Of a stretch of 64,000 bases of DNA, positions 17,967 to 27,061 are shown in pieces (within the stretch, counting starts at the first letter, position 1; each line of letters starts with the position of its first letter). Position numbers and translations under genes: made by a program. The stretch lies in the NCBI GenBank assembly GCA_964404895.1, contig CAYOLV010000005.1, positions 226,137 to 290,136 on the forward strand. Direction: 5' to 3'. This stretch comes from JBGSUZ01 sp964404895 (GTDB taxonomy: Bacteria; Bacillota; Clostridia; Peptostreptococcales; Acidaminobacteraceae). The notes beneath the pieces are model-generated. The model searched no databases and was not told the origin of the DNA. It saw nothing but the letters and a program-made list of their open reading frames with translations.

Positions 17967-20099
17967 ATGGTGAGCATCAAGAGAAAAATTGTGATAGCTA
18001 TGGTGAGCATAGCTGCCGTTGTAGCCATCATCGTTCTTGCTTATTCCGACGCCATGCTCCACGCCTTGGTTGCAAAAAGCGCCCTAGATCAACGCGCCAA
18101 CTTGCTGGTCAACGCCACTGACCACTTGAATGCAGAATTGAATCAGTTTATTCACCCTGCTGAACACTTTGCAGATCAGGTCAAATTCAATGCGCCGCAG
18201 CTTGGGCGCCCTCAAAATCCAGAGGACCTAGAACTTTGGAAAACAACCCTGTCCCCCTATGTCTCTCACTTATTTGAAACCTATTCCACCAATGATAATT
18301 TAAGGCTTTATTTTGTAGACCCTTCTTTTCGACCCCTTGGTTCTTATTTAGATTTTAAAGATCTCAATACTGATCAATATTTGGATCCCCCTCAAATTAA
18401 GAAAACCCAATTGGAGATGAAGAGTCTCTCTTATTTTCAGTCTGGTTTTCTCAACAAGAAACAGCTCTGGCTTCCCACCACTTCTAAGACCCTTTCAGAT
18501 GGTTCTATTAAAACCTATTGGCACTATTTGATTCCTATCTATGCCGACGAAAGAGAAACTGAGGCTTTTGCCGTATTGCTAATGAGCAGTCAACTGACCG
18601 ACTTGCATCTCTCTGGTTTGAAGAGTTTTGTAGATGCTAACCCCCGGCTTGCTGTCTACGAATATTGGACTACGCCTATGCTGCAAACTGAATTTTACCC
18701 AAACCTCCAAATGAATTTGGCATCCCCCCTATCAGGGGCATTAAAAACTGAACCTTCTACATTGAGAACCTATACCTATAAAGTCATCGAAGTTCCTGAG
18801 CAGGGTACTTATTCCCTCATGACTCATGTCTTGACGAATGGCTGGCACCTCACGTATCTCATTCCCCATTCTGATCTGATGAAGGGTTTTTACGAAAGTC
18901 GACCCGTCTCCCGTTGGCTAGCCATTCTTTTTGTGTTGCTGATTTTAGGAATCGCCCTTCGGGTCGCTGATTATATCGAAACACCTATTGTTCAACTCAT
19001 ACATCGATTTAATACCCGTCACATTTCAGGGGTTTTCCCCAACGCACCTAGCGATTACCTTTCCCGCTCAGATGAGTTGGGTATTTTGGTTAAAACCTTT
19101 GATCGCTTAAGTACTTCTATCAACAACCATAGAGAAATGCTCAAAACCTTGCAGAACAACTTGGAACAGCAAGCCACTGAAAAAAGTACTGCATTGAGAC
19201 AAACCCATATGCTCCTCAGTACATCCATTCAAAGATTGGCAAAACAAGAAGAAGAGCTTGAAAGAATCAACCATCGCTTAAAAGATAACTTAAGCACAAT
19301 CGCCGATACCCGTAAGCGCCTCTTATTGACTGAAAAAAACGAATCTCTGAAGTTTTTAGTTTCCGGGGTTGCCCACGAGCTAAATACCCCTATTGGAAAT
19401 ACCATTACCCTTTCCACATTTTTGGATCATGAGTACGCAGAAATATTAGAGCAGCTAGAACAGGGCACGGGACTCCAAAAGAATCGATTGATAGACAGCG
19501 TGATTACCCTCAATGAAGCCGCTCTTCATATGTCTCAAAATATAACTCAAGCCAACGAGATATTGGATCTGATTGATACCATCATCATGACTCCTATTGG
19601 TGAAAGTCCTGAGCTCATTGTTTTGTCCAGTTTTATTGAAAATTTGTTTCAGTCTATTACCAAAACAATTTCTCGCCCAATCCTCTTAAACATTACCGAT
19701 TCAAAGGGTCTGACTATCATGACAGATCCTGCTAAACTTACCGCTGTAATTGAACCTTTAATCCACAATTCCCTCGATCACGGCTTTGACAATCAGGACA
19801 AACCCATCATTTCTATCGAACTCTTGCCTCAAGACCATGGATTTGACCTCCTTTACGCCGACAATGGTTCAGGTGTGAATCCTCATGACTTGCCCCACCT
19901 CTTTACTCCATTTTTTACAACAAAGTTTGGCGCTCATAAAGGACTTGGCCTGAATTTAGCTTATAATGTGATCCACTTCTATTTTTTAGGTACCATGCAG
20001 ATCCTCTCCAATCCTCGATCGGGTTTGAAAATAAAATGTCATTTTAATTTATTTGAAGATGGCGCGCTTGAGCAAGGAGGTTCCTATGATCCTTTCTAA
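17967..20099 (+). CDS. Membrane sensor histidine kinase
   Basis: A 710-residue kinase. TM1 covers about 8-28 and TM2 about 312-333, enclosing a 280-residue extracytoplasmic sensor region of unassigned family. A HAMP-like segment (about 335-390) and a coiled coil precede the phosphoacceptor H470 in GVAHELNTPIGN. The ATPase domain (about 590-700) has the N box (EPLIHNSLDHG), G1 (YADNGSGV), F box (LFTPFFTTK) and G2 (HKGLGLNLAYN). AGGAGG precedes the ATG. No response regulator is adjacent. Instead the stop codon overlaps the next gene by 14 bases, implying coupled translation with a kinase-like partner. It is divergent from the persulfide operon. Confidence 0.92.
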   Translation: MVSIKRKIVIAMVSIAAVVAIIVLAYSDAMLHALVAKSALDQRANLLVNATDHLNAELNQFIHPAEHFADQVKFNAPQLGRPQNPEDLELWKTTLSPYVSHLFETYSTNDNLRLYFVDPSFRPLGSYLDFKDLNTDQYLDPPQIKKTQLEMKSLSYFQSGFLNKKQLWLPTTSKTLSDGSIKTYWHYLIPIYADERETEAFAVLLMSSQLTDLHLSGLKSFVDANPRLAVYEYWTTPMLQTEFYPNLQMNLASPLSGALKTEPSTLRTYTYKVIEVPEQGTYSLMTHVLTNGWHLTYLIPHSDLMKGFYESRPVSRWLAILFVLLILGIALRVADYIETPIVQLIHRFNTRHISGVFPNAPSDYLSRSDELGILVKTFDRLSTSINNHREMLKTLQNNLEQQATEKSTALRQTHMLLSTSIQRLAKQEEELERINHRLKDNLSTIADTRKRLLLTEKNESLKFLVSGVAHELNTPIGNTITLSTFLDHEYAEILEQLEQGTGLQKNRLIDSVITLNEAALHMSQNITQANEILDLIDTIIMTPIGESPELIVLSSFIENLFQSITKTISRPILLNITDSKGLTIMTDPAKLTAVIEPLIHNSLDHGFDNQDKPIISIELLPQDHGFDLLYADNGSGVNPHDLPHLFTPFFTTKFGAHKGLGLNLAYNVIHFYFLGTMQILSNPRSGLKIKCHFNLFEDGALEQGGSYDPF

Positions 20100-22152
20100 A
20101 AAAACCATTCACAGTAAGATTGTCTCTGCCCTATTTGTTCCCACAGCACTGGTGGGACTCCTTTTGATGGGTATTTTACTTTGGAATGGCAAAGCTGCCC
20201 TAGACACAAGCAATCAAATAAATATGACCGATAAAGTCGATAATTACGCCTTCGAAGTCGAGTCTCTAATCCAATCTGCAGAGGGAGACAGCTCTGCCAT
20301 TAAAAACTATGCAGAGAAGGTTTTTCTTCCCCTTTACTGGGGGGGTACTGAAAGGGATCAAAAAAATGCCCTTCAAGACTTTGAAAAAATAATTTTGAGC
20401 TTAAGCACCCATAGCTACACCAACTACTTTGTGAATTTTGCCCCTAACTTGGAAGCTCTGCCTGAAAATCTTGGAGCTGTTCACTATGAAGATATCGATG
20501 GGATTTTTAAAACTTTAGAGACTAAAGAAAGCCTTTGGTATGGACCTTATACACCCGCCAAAGGATTAGTTCAAAACGAAGTGCTCACCTATGCTCTTCC
20601 TATTATTTACAATCAGCAAATTGTTGCAATCGCTGGTGTGGATGTCTCAACTGAAAGACTCACACAAGAATTGTCTGTTATGCACTTTTACAAAAGTGGC
20701 TATGTCGCTTTGGTTGACGAACAACTTCGCTTTATCAGCCACCCAGACTTACGCCTTGGAAAAACCCTTACAGAGCAGCTTGGCGAAAAATATAGAGATT
20801 TAGAAACTGAACTCAGTTCAGGCACATCTGGTCAAATTCAGTATGTCTGGGTAAGCGGTGTAAAGAAAGTTTTGTTCTATAAGCAATTATCCAACGGGTG
20901 GCGGCTTATACTCACCGCTCATCAGAAAGAGGTCTATGCCGATCAAAATACCATGACCCTTGAAATTGGTATTTTGTACCTCGCTGTACTCCTATTTATT
21001 CTTCTAGCAACCACGCTACTAGCCCATTGCATCAGTCAACCTTTAAAGCGTCTGATTCATGCCCTAAACGATGGTTCCAACTGGCAGATGAATCAATTGG
21101 AAAATTTGGCAACTCAAAAAGATGAAATAGGGACTTTGAGCCAACTTCTCCTCAATCGCTTAGAGCTGGACGCCTCCTATATGACTAATGTTCAAAATTA
21201 TAACGAAAACTTGGAAGCCATGGTGCTCGCCAAAAATCAGGACTTAATTGCAGCGAATAAAGCGCTTACAGAAAAAAGGGAATTGGTTCAGGCACATCAA
21301 AAAACCTTGAAAACTCAAAACGCTGAATTAGAGACTTCAATTCAAAACATGATCGCCACCCAGCGTCAACTGATTGAACAAGAAAAAAATCTGTCCTTCA
21401 CAGCCATCGCCGCACAGATTTCTGAAGAAATCAAACCCAGCTTAAGACGAGCCAATGATTGGATTCAACAGTTGCAAACCATCGGCAATGGGCTACTGGA
21501 ACAAGTCAATCAACATCGTTTTAGCCGCGCTGAATTTTTAGACGCCTATCAAAAAGCACAAAAAACCAATCGCCGACTGATCAGCCATATGGTTTATTCA
21601 AGAGACGTTATCGACTATGTGAAAGATCTGGCTGCCAATCCAGAAAATATACTAGACGACTTAATCGATTTAAGGGACTATGTAAAAAAAGCAGAATCTG
21701 CCCTGAATACCTCGTCACTAGACCCGTTGGTCTCCCTCGATGTATCCAAATTCAAATCCTGCTTTGTTCATATTGATTCTGCTAAATTTTTGCACCTCTT
21801 AGAAAGTTTGTTGCTCCATATGGCGGCCTCAGTTTCCCCAGAATATTACCCCGTCCCTATCCGATCCGCTCTGGAAGTAACCGATTTGACAGCAGTCCTA
21901 TCCTTCACGGTCTCAACGACTCAGCTGGCAGAAAGTATTTCTCCCTCTGATCTCATGAAAGTATCATCCCAAACGTCACATATGGGCATCTCCATGATCA
22001 AATTGCTGACCCGAGAAGCCTTTGGCGGAAAGTTCTTAACATCGGTCAACGAAGCTGCACAACAATTGACCTACACTTTAAGTTTCCCTGACACAATTAT
22101 TCCTGATATTGAAGTCGATACAGATCGTAATACAGACCACCCTTCCCAATAA
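20086..22152 (+). CDS. Membrane Cache protein with degenerate histidine-kinase-like C-terminus
   Basis: The start at 20086 follows AAGGAGGTTCCT, giving 688 residues. Residues 10-32 are TM1; a double Cache-like sensor (IAGVDVSTERLTQEL, GYVALVDEQLRFISHPD) runs to about 300, then TM2 and a HAMP-like region, then a long coiled coil (about 375-445). The C-terminal 240 residues are laid out like a kinase core, but the H-box position reads AAQISEEIKPS with no His, and no N, G1 or G2 box is seen. It is therefore probably a signalling partner of the overlapping upstream kinase, without its own kinase activity. The last 56 bases overlap the convergent ABC gene. Confidence 0.8.
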   Translation: MILSKKTIHSKIVSALFVPTALVGLLLMGILLWNGKAALDTSNQINMTDKVDNYAFEVESLIQSAEGDSSAIKNYAEKVFLPLYWGGTERDQKNALQDFEKIILSLSTHSYTNYFVNFAPNLEALPENLGAVHYEDIDGIFKTLETKESLWYGPYTPAKGLVQNEVLTYALPIIYNQQIVAIAGVDVSTERLTQELSVMHFYKSGYVALVDEQLRFISHPDLRLGKTLTEQLGEKYRDLETELSSGTSGQIQYVWVSGVKKVLFYKQLSNGWRLILTAHQKEVYADQNTMTLEIGILYLAVLLFILLATTLLAHCISQPLKRLIHALNDGSNWQMNQLENLATQKDEIGTLSQLLLNRLELDASYMTNVQNYNENLEAMVLAKNQDLIAANKALTEKRELVQAHQKTLKTQNAELETSIQNMIATQRQLIEQEKNLSFTAIAAQISEEIKPSLRRANDWIQQLQTIGNGLLEQVNQHRFSRAEFLDAYQKAQKTNRRLISHMVYSRDVIDYVKDLAANPENILDDLIDLRDYVKKAESALNTSSLDPLVSLDVSKFKSCFVHIDSAKFLHLLESLLLHMAASVSPEYYPVPIRSALEVTDLTAVLSFTVSTTQLAESISPSDLMKVSSQTSHMGISMIKLLTREAFGGKFLTSVNEAAQQLTYTLSFPDTIIPDIEVDTDRNTDHPSQ

Positions 22153-23878
22153 GCTCGTCATGACTGCCCATTTCACGAATTTCGCCCTTATGGAGCACCA
22201 CAATTTTGTCTGCATCCTTAATGGTAGAAAGCCTGTGGGCAATAATGATAGTGGTGCGGTTTTTCGTCAATTTGGAAATTGCGTCTTGGATTAAGTGCTC
22301 AGTTTCCGTATCAATACTGGAGGTTGCCTCATCTAAAATCAATATTTTAGGGTCATACGCCAAAGCCCTTGCAAAGGATAGCAATTGTCTTTGTCCCGTA
22401 GATAAGGTAGTACCCCTCTCGTAAATCATTTCCTCATACTGATGAGGCAATTGTTCAATAAAGCCGCTGGCATTGACATATTCAGCGGTTTTTTTAATGT
22501 CCTCTTCCGTAATTGCTTTATTTCCCAGGGAAATGTTATCTTTTAAAGGCCCTGCAAAGAGGAAGACGTCTTGAAGCACCACCCCAATCAACTGCCTTAA
22601 ATCCTGTTTTTTAAGGGTTTTGACCGAATGTTGATCAATTAAAATATCTCCCTTGGTTACAGGGTATAGCCCTGACAATAAGCTGATGATAGTGGTTTTG
22701 CCACTGCCTGTAGCCCCTACAATGGCCACCGTTTCCCCCGCTTTGATTTCCAGATTGATCCCCTTCAGCACAGGCTCTCCTTGCAAATATTCAAAGGAGA
22801 CGTCTTTAAACACAATTTCTCCCTTTACAGAGGTCTTTTCAAGGGTTTCACTGCCCGGATCTTCGTGTTCGTTCTCTTCTAAGAGCATGAAAACCCTTTC
22901 CGAAGATGCCATAGCCGATTGCAAAATGTTAAACTTTTCGCTGAGGTCAAATATGGGTTTGAAAAACTGGTCAGTATAGTTAATGAAGGCAAAGAGCACC
23001 CCAATTTCAATAGTGCCTTTTAAAACCCGTCCGCTGGCGAACCAAATGAGTAAGGTCAACGCCAAGGTATACAGTAAATTCATGCTAGGTCTGAAAATCC
23101 CAAAAACTTGAATTTCCTTCATGCTGGACTTCAAATGATCCTCGTTGACCTCTGTGAACTCGTCGTAAACTTCTGTTTCGCGGTTAAAAAGTTGAATCAT
23201 GCGCATGCCATTAATGTTTTCACTAAGCACCGCATTGATTCTGGCAATTTTCGCCTTAACCTCTCTATGGGCTTCTCTGGCCTTGATTCTGAACCAATAG
23301 GCCGACAAGAGCACCAAGGGAACCGTAGAAAGCGCCACAATAGTGAGTTTCCAGTTCATCGACAACATAATGATCAAAGTACCCAGGAGAAGGAGCACGT
23401 CGTTGAGCAAATTGATCAAAACATCAGTATACATGTCGCTAATGTTTTTCATGTCGTTGGTCACACGAGTCACCAACCTGCCCACAGGGTTTTTATCAAA
23501 GAAAGACAGGGGCAGTTTCAACAGATGGTCAAATAGATGAGCCCTCATGTCAAAGACCAGCTTCTGGCTGACCCAGTTTAGGAGCATCATTTGAACATAG
23601 GTTACCGCAAAGCCTCCAAGGACAAGTCCAAGGTATATGAGGCCTAGTTTAATAATAGCGGCTTTATTTTGGTTGGGTATGTAGTCATCAATAACAACTT
23701 TAATGAGATAAGGCTTGACCAAATCCACCGATGTGACCATGAGCAACAGTACTGCACAAAGTATTAAATATTTCATGTAGGGCATGGTAAAGGCGGAAAG
23801 CTTCTTTAAAATTTTAAGGTCGAAGGACTTTTCCACGTCTTTTTCCATGTGTGCGCCTTTTTTCGCTTCTTCTGACAT
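22097..23878 (-). CDS. ABC exporter half-transporter, canonical-site subunit
   Basis: A 593-residue fusion of a six-helix membrane domain (about 30-330) and an ATPase domain. It has Walker A GATGSGKTT, Walker B ILILDEATS with the catalytic Glu, and IIAHRLST as the H loop. Its signature motif is LSTGQ rather than LSGGQ. Paired with the upstream gene it should form a heterodimeric exporter of the BmrCD / TM287-288 type, pumping amphiphilic compounds or lipids outward. The ATG lies 2 bases after the partner's stop, with the ribosome site inside the partner's last codons, so the two are translationally linked. Substrate is unknown. Confidence 0.93.
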   Translation of the reverse strand: MSEEAKKGAHMEKDVEKSFDLKILKKLSAFTMPYMKYLILCAVLLLMVTSVDLVKPYLIKVVIDDYIPNQNKAAIIKLGLIYLGLVLGGFAVTYVQMMLLNWVSQKLVFDMRAHLFDHLLKLPLSFFDKNPVGRLVTRVTNDMKNISDMYTDVLINLLNDVLLLLGTLIIMLSMNWKLTIVALSTVPLVLLSAYWFRIKAREAHREVKAKIARINAVLSENINGMRMIQLFNRETEVYDEFTEVNEDHLKSSMKEIQVFGIFRPSMNLLYTLALTLLIWFASGRVLKGTIEIGVLFAFINYTDQFFKPIFDLSEKFNILQSAMASSERVFMLLEENEHEDPGSETLEKTSVKGEIVFKDVSFEYLQGEPVLKGINLEIKAGETVAIVGATGSGKTTIISLLSGLYPVTKGDILIDQHSVKTLKKQDLRQLIGVVLQDVFLFAGPLKDNISLGNKAITEEDIKKTAEYVNASGFIEQLPHQYEEMIYERGTTLSTGQRQLLSFARALAYDPKILILDEATSSIDTETEHLIQDAISKLTKNRTTIIIAHRLSTIKDADKIVVLHKGEIREMGSHDELIGKGGLYYDLYRLQYQE

Positions 23879-23880
23879 GG

Positions 23881-25620
23881 CTATTCCTCCGCAATCTTTT
23901 CTTCAAGCTGCTGTCTTTCAAATATCTGCTGATACAAACCGCCTGCCCCAATCAACTGGTCATGAAGCCCCATTTCGGCAATTTTGCCCTGATCCAGAAC
24001 GTAAATCATGTCACAGTCTTTAATAGCAGAAATTCGATGGGCGATGATGATGGCCGTCCGACTTTTTAAGGCTTCCCGCAAATGTCTGAGAATAGATTCC
24101 TCTGTTTTGGTGTCCACCGCCGACAGGGCATCGTCAAAGATAACCACTTCAGACTGTTTCAGAAGGGCTCTGGCAATACCTATCCGCTGCTTTTGACCAC
24201 CAGACAGGTTGACGCCTCGTTCCCCTAAGAGAGTGTCATAGCCCTCGGTAAAGTCCAAAATTTCTTGGTGGACATTTGCAATTTGTGCCACCTGTTGAAT
24301 GGTTTGTAAATCACGGTCTTTTTCAAAAAAGCGTATGTTTTCTTCTATATTTCTTGAAAATAGGAAGTTATCCTGAGGGACAACGCCGAAATGGCTTTTG
24401 ATTGTTTCGTGAGACAAGTTGTTGATTTCTTGTCCTTCCAAATAGATCATGCCCTCTGGAACCGCCCAAGCCTTCGTCATCAAATTCATTAAGGTGGATT
24501 TTCCCGACCCCGTTCTGCCAATAATCCCAATCTTTTGACCCCGTTCAATGGTCATGTTGATATTTTTGAGAACCTGCGCCTCAGACTCTGGGTAGGCAAA
24601 GGAAAGATTTTTAAGTTCAATTACAGGACCCTCGCCCGTTTTAATACTTTCACTGCCATAGGCAACGTCTGGTTCAATGTCTAAAAATTCATTGATTCTT
24701 CTCAGAGAGGCGTTGCCCCGTTCCATGACGTTGACTACCCATCCGAAAGCCATCATCGGCCATGCTAAAGTTCCTACATAAGAAATGAAGGAAACAAACA
24801 TGCCCAGAGAAATGGTGCCTTCTACCACCATGTTCCCACCCAATATAAGGGTGAGAATCAAACTGATGGCTGAAATGGTTTTCACCAGCGGGTGGACAAT
24901 CCCCCACATTCTCACCAATTTCATATTCTCGTCAAAGTTTTCCTGATTGGTGGTTTCAAAACGCTGCCGATGGTCTTCCTCACGGGTGTAAGTCTTGATA
25001 ATTCTGACCCCTGAAAAGGACTCCTGTACTTGGTCGGTCATGTGGGAAAAGGCTTCCTGAACCCGCTTGAAATAGCGCCGTACCAATCTGCCTCCAAAGC
25101 CAATCATAATGGCAATTAAGGGCATCGGCAAAACCGCAACCAAAGTCAGTTTTAAGTCGATGTTGATGATCATCATCACAATGGTCATGATGGACATGAA
25201 CCCCGCGTCGATTAACATGACCAATCCCATGCCCATAGCCCCGCCCACTGCCATTACGTCGTTGGTTGCGAGAGCCATAATATCTCCGGCTTTGTGTTTG
25301 CTAAAATATTCCCAGCTCAAATTCTCCAAATGAGCAAAAATTTTGTTCCTTATCCAGTATTCCGCCTTTCGGCTTGTCCCATTAATCAGTATACGCCACC
25401 AATATCGGCCGATGGCTACCAGTACAGCAATTCCAAATATGTAAAACATATAACGGTATATTTCCACTTGAGTCACCGTTTTACTCGCCAGTCCATCGGT
25501 TAAATCCCCAATGAGTTTCGGGGTAATCAACTGCAGGGCATCTATTCCAATAAGGATAATCAACCCTAGTCCAGTTGCCTTCCAATGTTCCTTTAAAAAA
25601 CTGCCAATGTGCTTAAACAT
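23881..25620 (-). CDS. ABC exporter half-transporter, degenerate-site subunit
   Basis: A 579-residue half-transporter. The start at 25620 is chosen because GGAGGGG precedes it within the longer frame. The membrane domain covers about 15-310. Walker A is GRTGSGKST and the signature LSGGQKQ is canonical, but Walker B reads VVIFDDALS: Asp replaces the catalytic Glu. With LSTGQ in its partner this defines one degenerate and one functional ATP site, the known pattern of asymmetric heterodimeric exporters. It is the first gene of a two-gene operon, divergent from the double-cubane pair. Confidence 0.93.
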   Translation of the reverse strand: MFKHIGSFLKEHWKATGLGLIILIGIDALQLITPKLIGDLTDGLASKTVTQVEIYRYMFYIFGIAVLVAIGRYWWRILINGTSRKAEYWIRNKIFAHLENLSWEYFSKHKAGDIMALATNDVMAVGGAMGMGLVMLIDAGFMSIMTIVMMIINIDLKLTLVAVLPMPLIAIMIGFGGRLVRRYFKRVQEAFSHMTDQVQESFSGVRIIKTYTREEDHRQRFETTNQENFDENMKLVRMWGIVHPLVKTISAISLILTLILGGNMVVEGTISLGMFVSFISYVGTLAWPMMAFGWVVNVMERGNASLRRINEFLDIEPDVAYGSESIKTGEGPVIELKNLSFAYPESEAQVLKNINMTIERGQKIGIIGRTGSGKSTLMNLMTKAWAVPEGMIYLEGQEINNLSHETIKSHFGVVPQDNFLFSRNIEENIRFFEKDRDLQTIQQVAQIANVHQEILDFTEGYDTLLGERGVNLSGGQKQRIGIARALLKQSEVVIFDDALSAVDTKTEESILRHLREALKSRTAIIIAHRISAIKDCDMIYVLDQGKIAEMGLHDQLIGAGGLYQQIFERQQLEEKIAEE

Positions 25621-25826
25621 TCGCCCCTCCATTTGTCTCATATTTCTGACTATTTTATTTTAGCACAAGGAATTGTCCTGTGGGTTACACTTTGGTACAC
25701 CCAATCTATAAATATTTGGGTTCACTTTTGATACCGTTATTCCAAAATTTTAGTCGGATATAAAGTTTTACATCCCCCCTTATAGAATTTTCCTATAGAA
25801 AATGGTTCTTAATAGAGTTGTTTCAA

Positions 25827-25856
25827 CACTTTACAATTGATAAGCTAAGTAAAGTG
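25827..25856. repeat. Inverted repeat upstream of the double-cubane operon
   Basis: CACTTTAC (25827-25834) and GTAAAGTG (25849-25856) are 14 bases apart, 55 bases before the start codon at 25911. It could be an operator for the operon; no T-run supports a terminator. Confidence 0.4.
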
Positions 25857-25910
25857 AAACGTTACATAATAAAAGAATGCATCCCACTTAATATTTAGGA
25901 GGTACTAACC

Positions 25911-27053
25911 ATGAGACCAGCGATTATGGAAGAAGTTGACGCACTAAGAGGGGTCAACTCTGTCAAAGTTAAAGAAGCCAAAGAAGCGGACAAAAAAGTC
26001 GTCGGTATGTACTGCGTCTTTTCACCCTCAGAAATTGCACTGGCAGCTGGGGCAATCCCTGTAACCCTTTGCGGTACTTCACCAGCTCCTATCGAAGCGG
26101 CTGAAAAAGAATTGCCAAGAAACCTTTGTCCTCTCATTAAATCCAGCTACGGCTTTGCAGTGACTGACAAGTGTCCCTACTTCTCATTCTCCGACGTTCT
26201 TTTAGCTGAAACCACTTGTGACGGCAAAAAGAAAATGTATGAACTCATGGGCAAACTCAAGCCGATGCACCTCATGAACTTGCCACAAACCGCATCTGCA
26301 GAAGAATCATTGCCCCTTTGGGAAGCTGAAATGATCCGTTTTAAAACCTTCCTTGAAAAGCAATTCAACGTTGAAATTACAGACGAAAAACTCAGCGATG
26401 CCATCAAACTCATGAACCGTGAAAGAGATGTCATGAAGCGCCTTCATAAACTCAATGCCCACAAACCTGCTCCAATGACTGGCGTAGATATGATGATGGC
26501 TCAATGGCTCAAAGGCTTCAACATCGATAAAGAAGCGGGCATAGATTTGATTGAAAGGGTTATTAAAACTTATGAAGACCGCATGGCTGAAGGGGTATTT
26601 GCTTTTGATGAAAACGCACCAAGAATCCTTCTCACAGGCTGTCCAGTAGGCTTTGGCTCAGAAAAACTCCTTAAAATCATTGAAGAATCAGGTGGCAGCA
26701 TTGTAGCCCTTGAAAACTGCACAGGCTACAAAGGCTTAGACGTTATGGTAGACGAAACCAAAGCGCCAATTAAAGCTTTAGCTGAAAAATACTTGTCTAC
26801 GCCTTGTTCATGTATGTCCAACAACAATGGCAGACTGGACCTCATCAAGCGCCTTGCTGCAGAATACCATGTAGACGCGGTTGTAGACTTAACTTGGCAG
26901 GCTTGCCACACCTATAACATTGAGTCCTTCACCGTTAAACAATTTGTCAAAGAAGAATTGGGTCTTCCATTTATGCAAGTGGAAACCGATTACTCTGACT
27001 CAGACCTTGGTCAAATCAAGACCAGAGTGGAAGCGTTCTTAGAAACACTTTAG
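25911..27053 (+). CDS. Double-cubane cluster protein family (2-hydroxyacyl-CoA dehydratase-like)
   Basis: A 380-residue member of the HgdB/BadE superfamily related to E. coli YjiM and to the double-cubane cluster protein of Carboxydothermus, which carries an [8Fe-9S] cluster and, driven by ATP hydrolysis in its activator, reduces small molecules such as acetylene and hydrazine. Cysteines cluster where expected: LCG and NLCP near 64-80, TDKCPYF near 92, TTCDG near 106, TGCPVG near 244, LENCTGY near 269, and PCSC near 297. True dehydratases need a second, different subunit; only one is encoded here, next to the activator, which favours the double-cubane type. The physiological substrate is unknown. 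AGGAGG precedes the start. Confidence 0.88.
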   Translation: MRPAIMEEVDALRGVNSVKVKEAKEADKKVVGMYCVFSPSEIALAAGAIPVTLCGTSPAPIEAAEKELPRNLCPLIKSSYGFAVTDKCPYFSFSDVLLAETTCDGKKKMYELMGKLKPMHLMNLPQTASAEESLPLWEAEMIRFKTFLEKQFNVEITDEKLSDAIKLMNRERDVMKRLHKLNAHKPAPMTGVDMMMAQWLKGFNIDKEAGIDLIERVIKTYEDRMAEGVFAFDENAPRILLTGCPVGFGSEKLLKIIEESGGSIVALENCTGYKGLDVMVDETKAPIKALAEKYLSTPCSCMSNNNGRLDLIKRLAAEYHVDAVVDLTWQACHTYNIESFTVKQFVKEELGLPFMQVETDYSDSDLGQIKTRVEAFLETL

Positions 27054-27061
27054 GAGATTTT

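Noticed and set aside
17855..18121. 88-residue plus-strand frame before the sensor kinase
   Set aside because: No ribosome site, overlaps the kinase start in another frame, and its sequence has no protein-like pattern beyond Arg/His richness.
25911..27053. Call as a subunit of 2-hydroxyglutaryl-CoA dehydratase
   Set aside because: A second, different dehydratase subunit and CoA-transferase genes are missing; the two-gene form fits the double-cubane protein.
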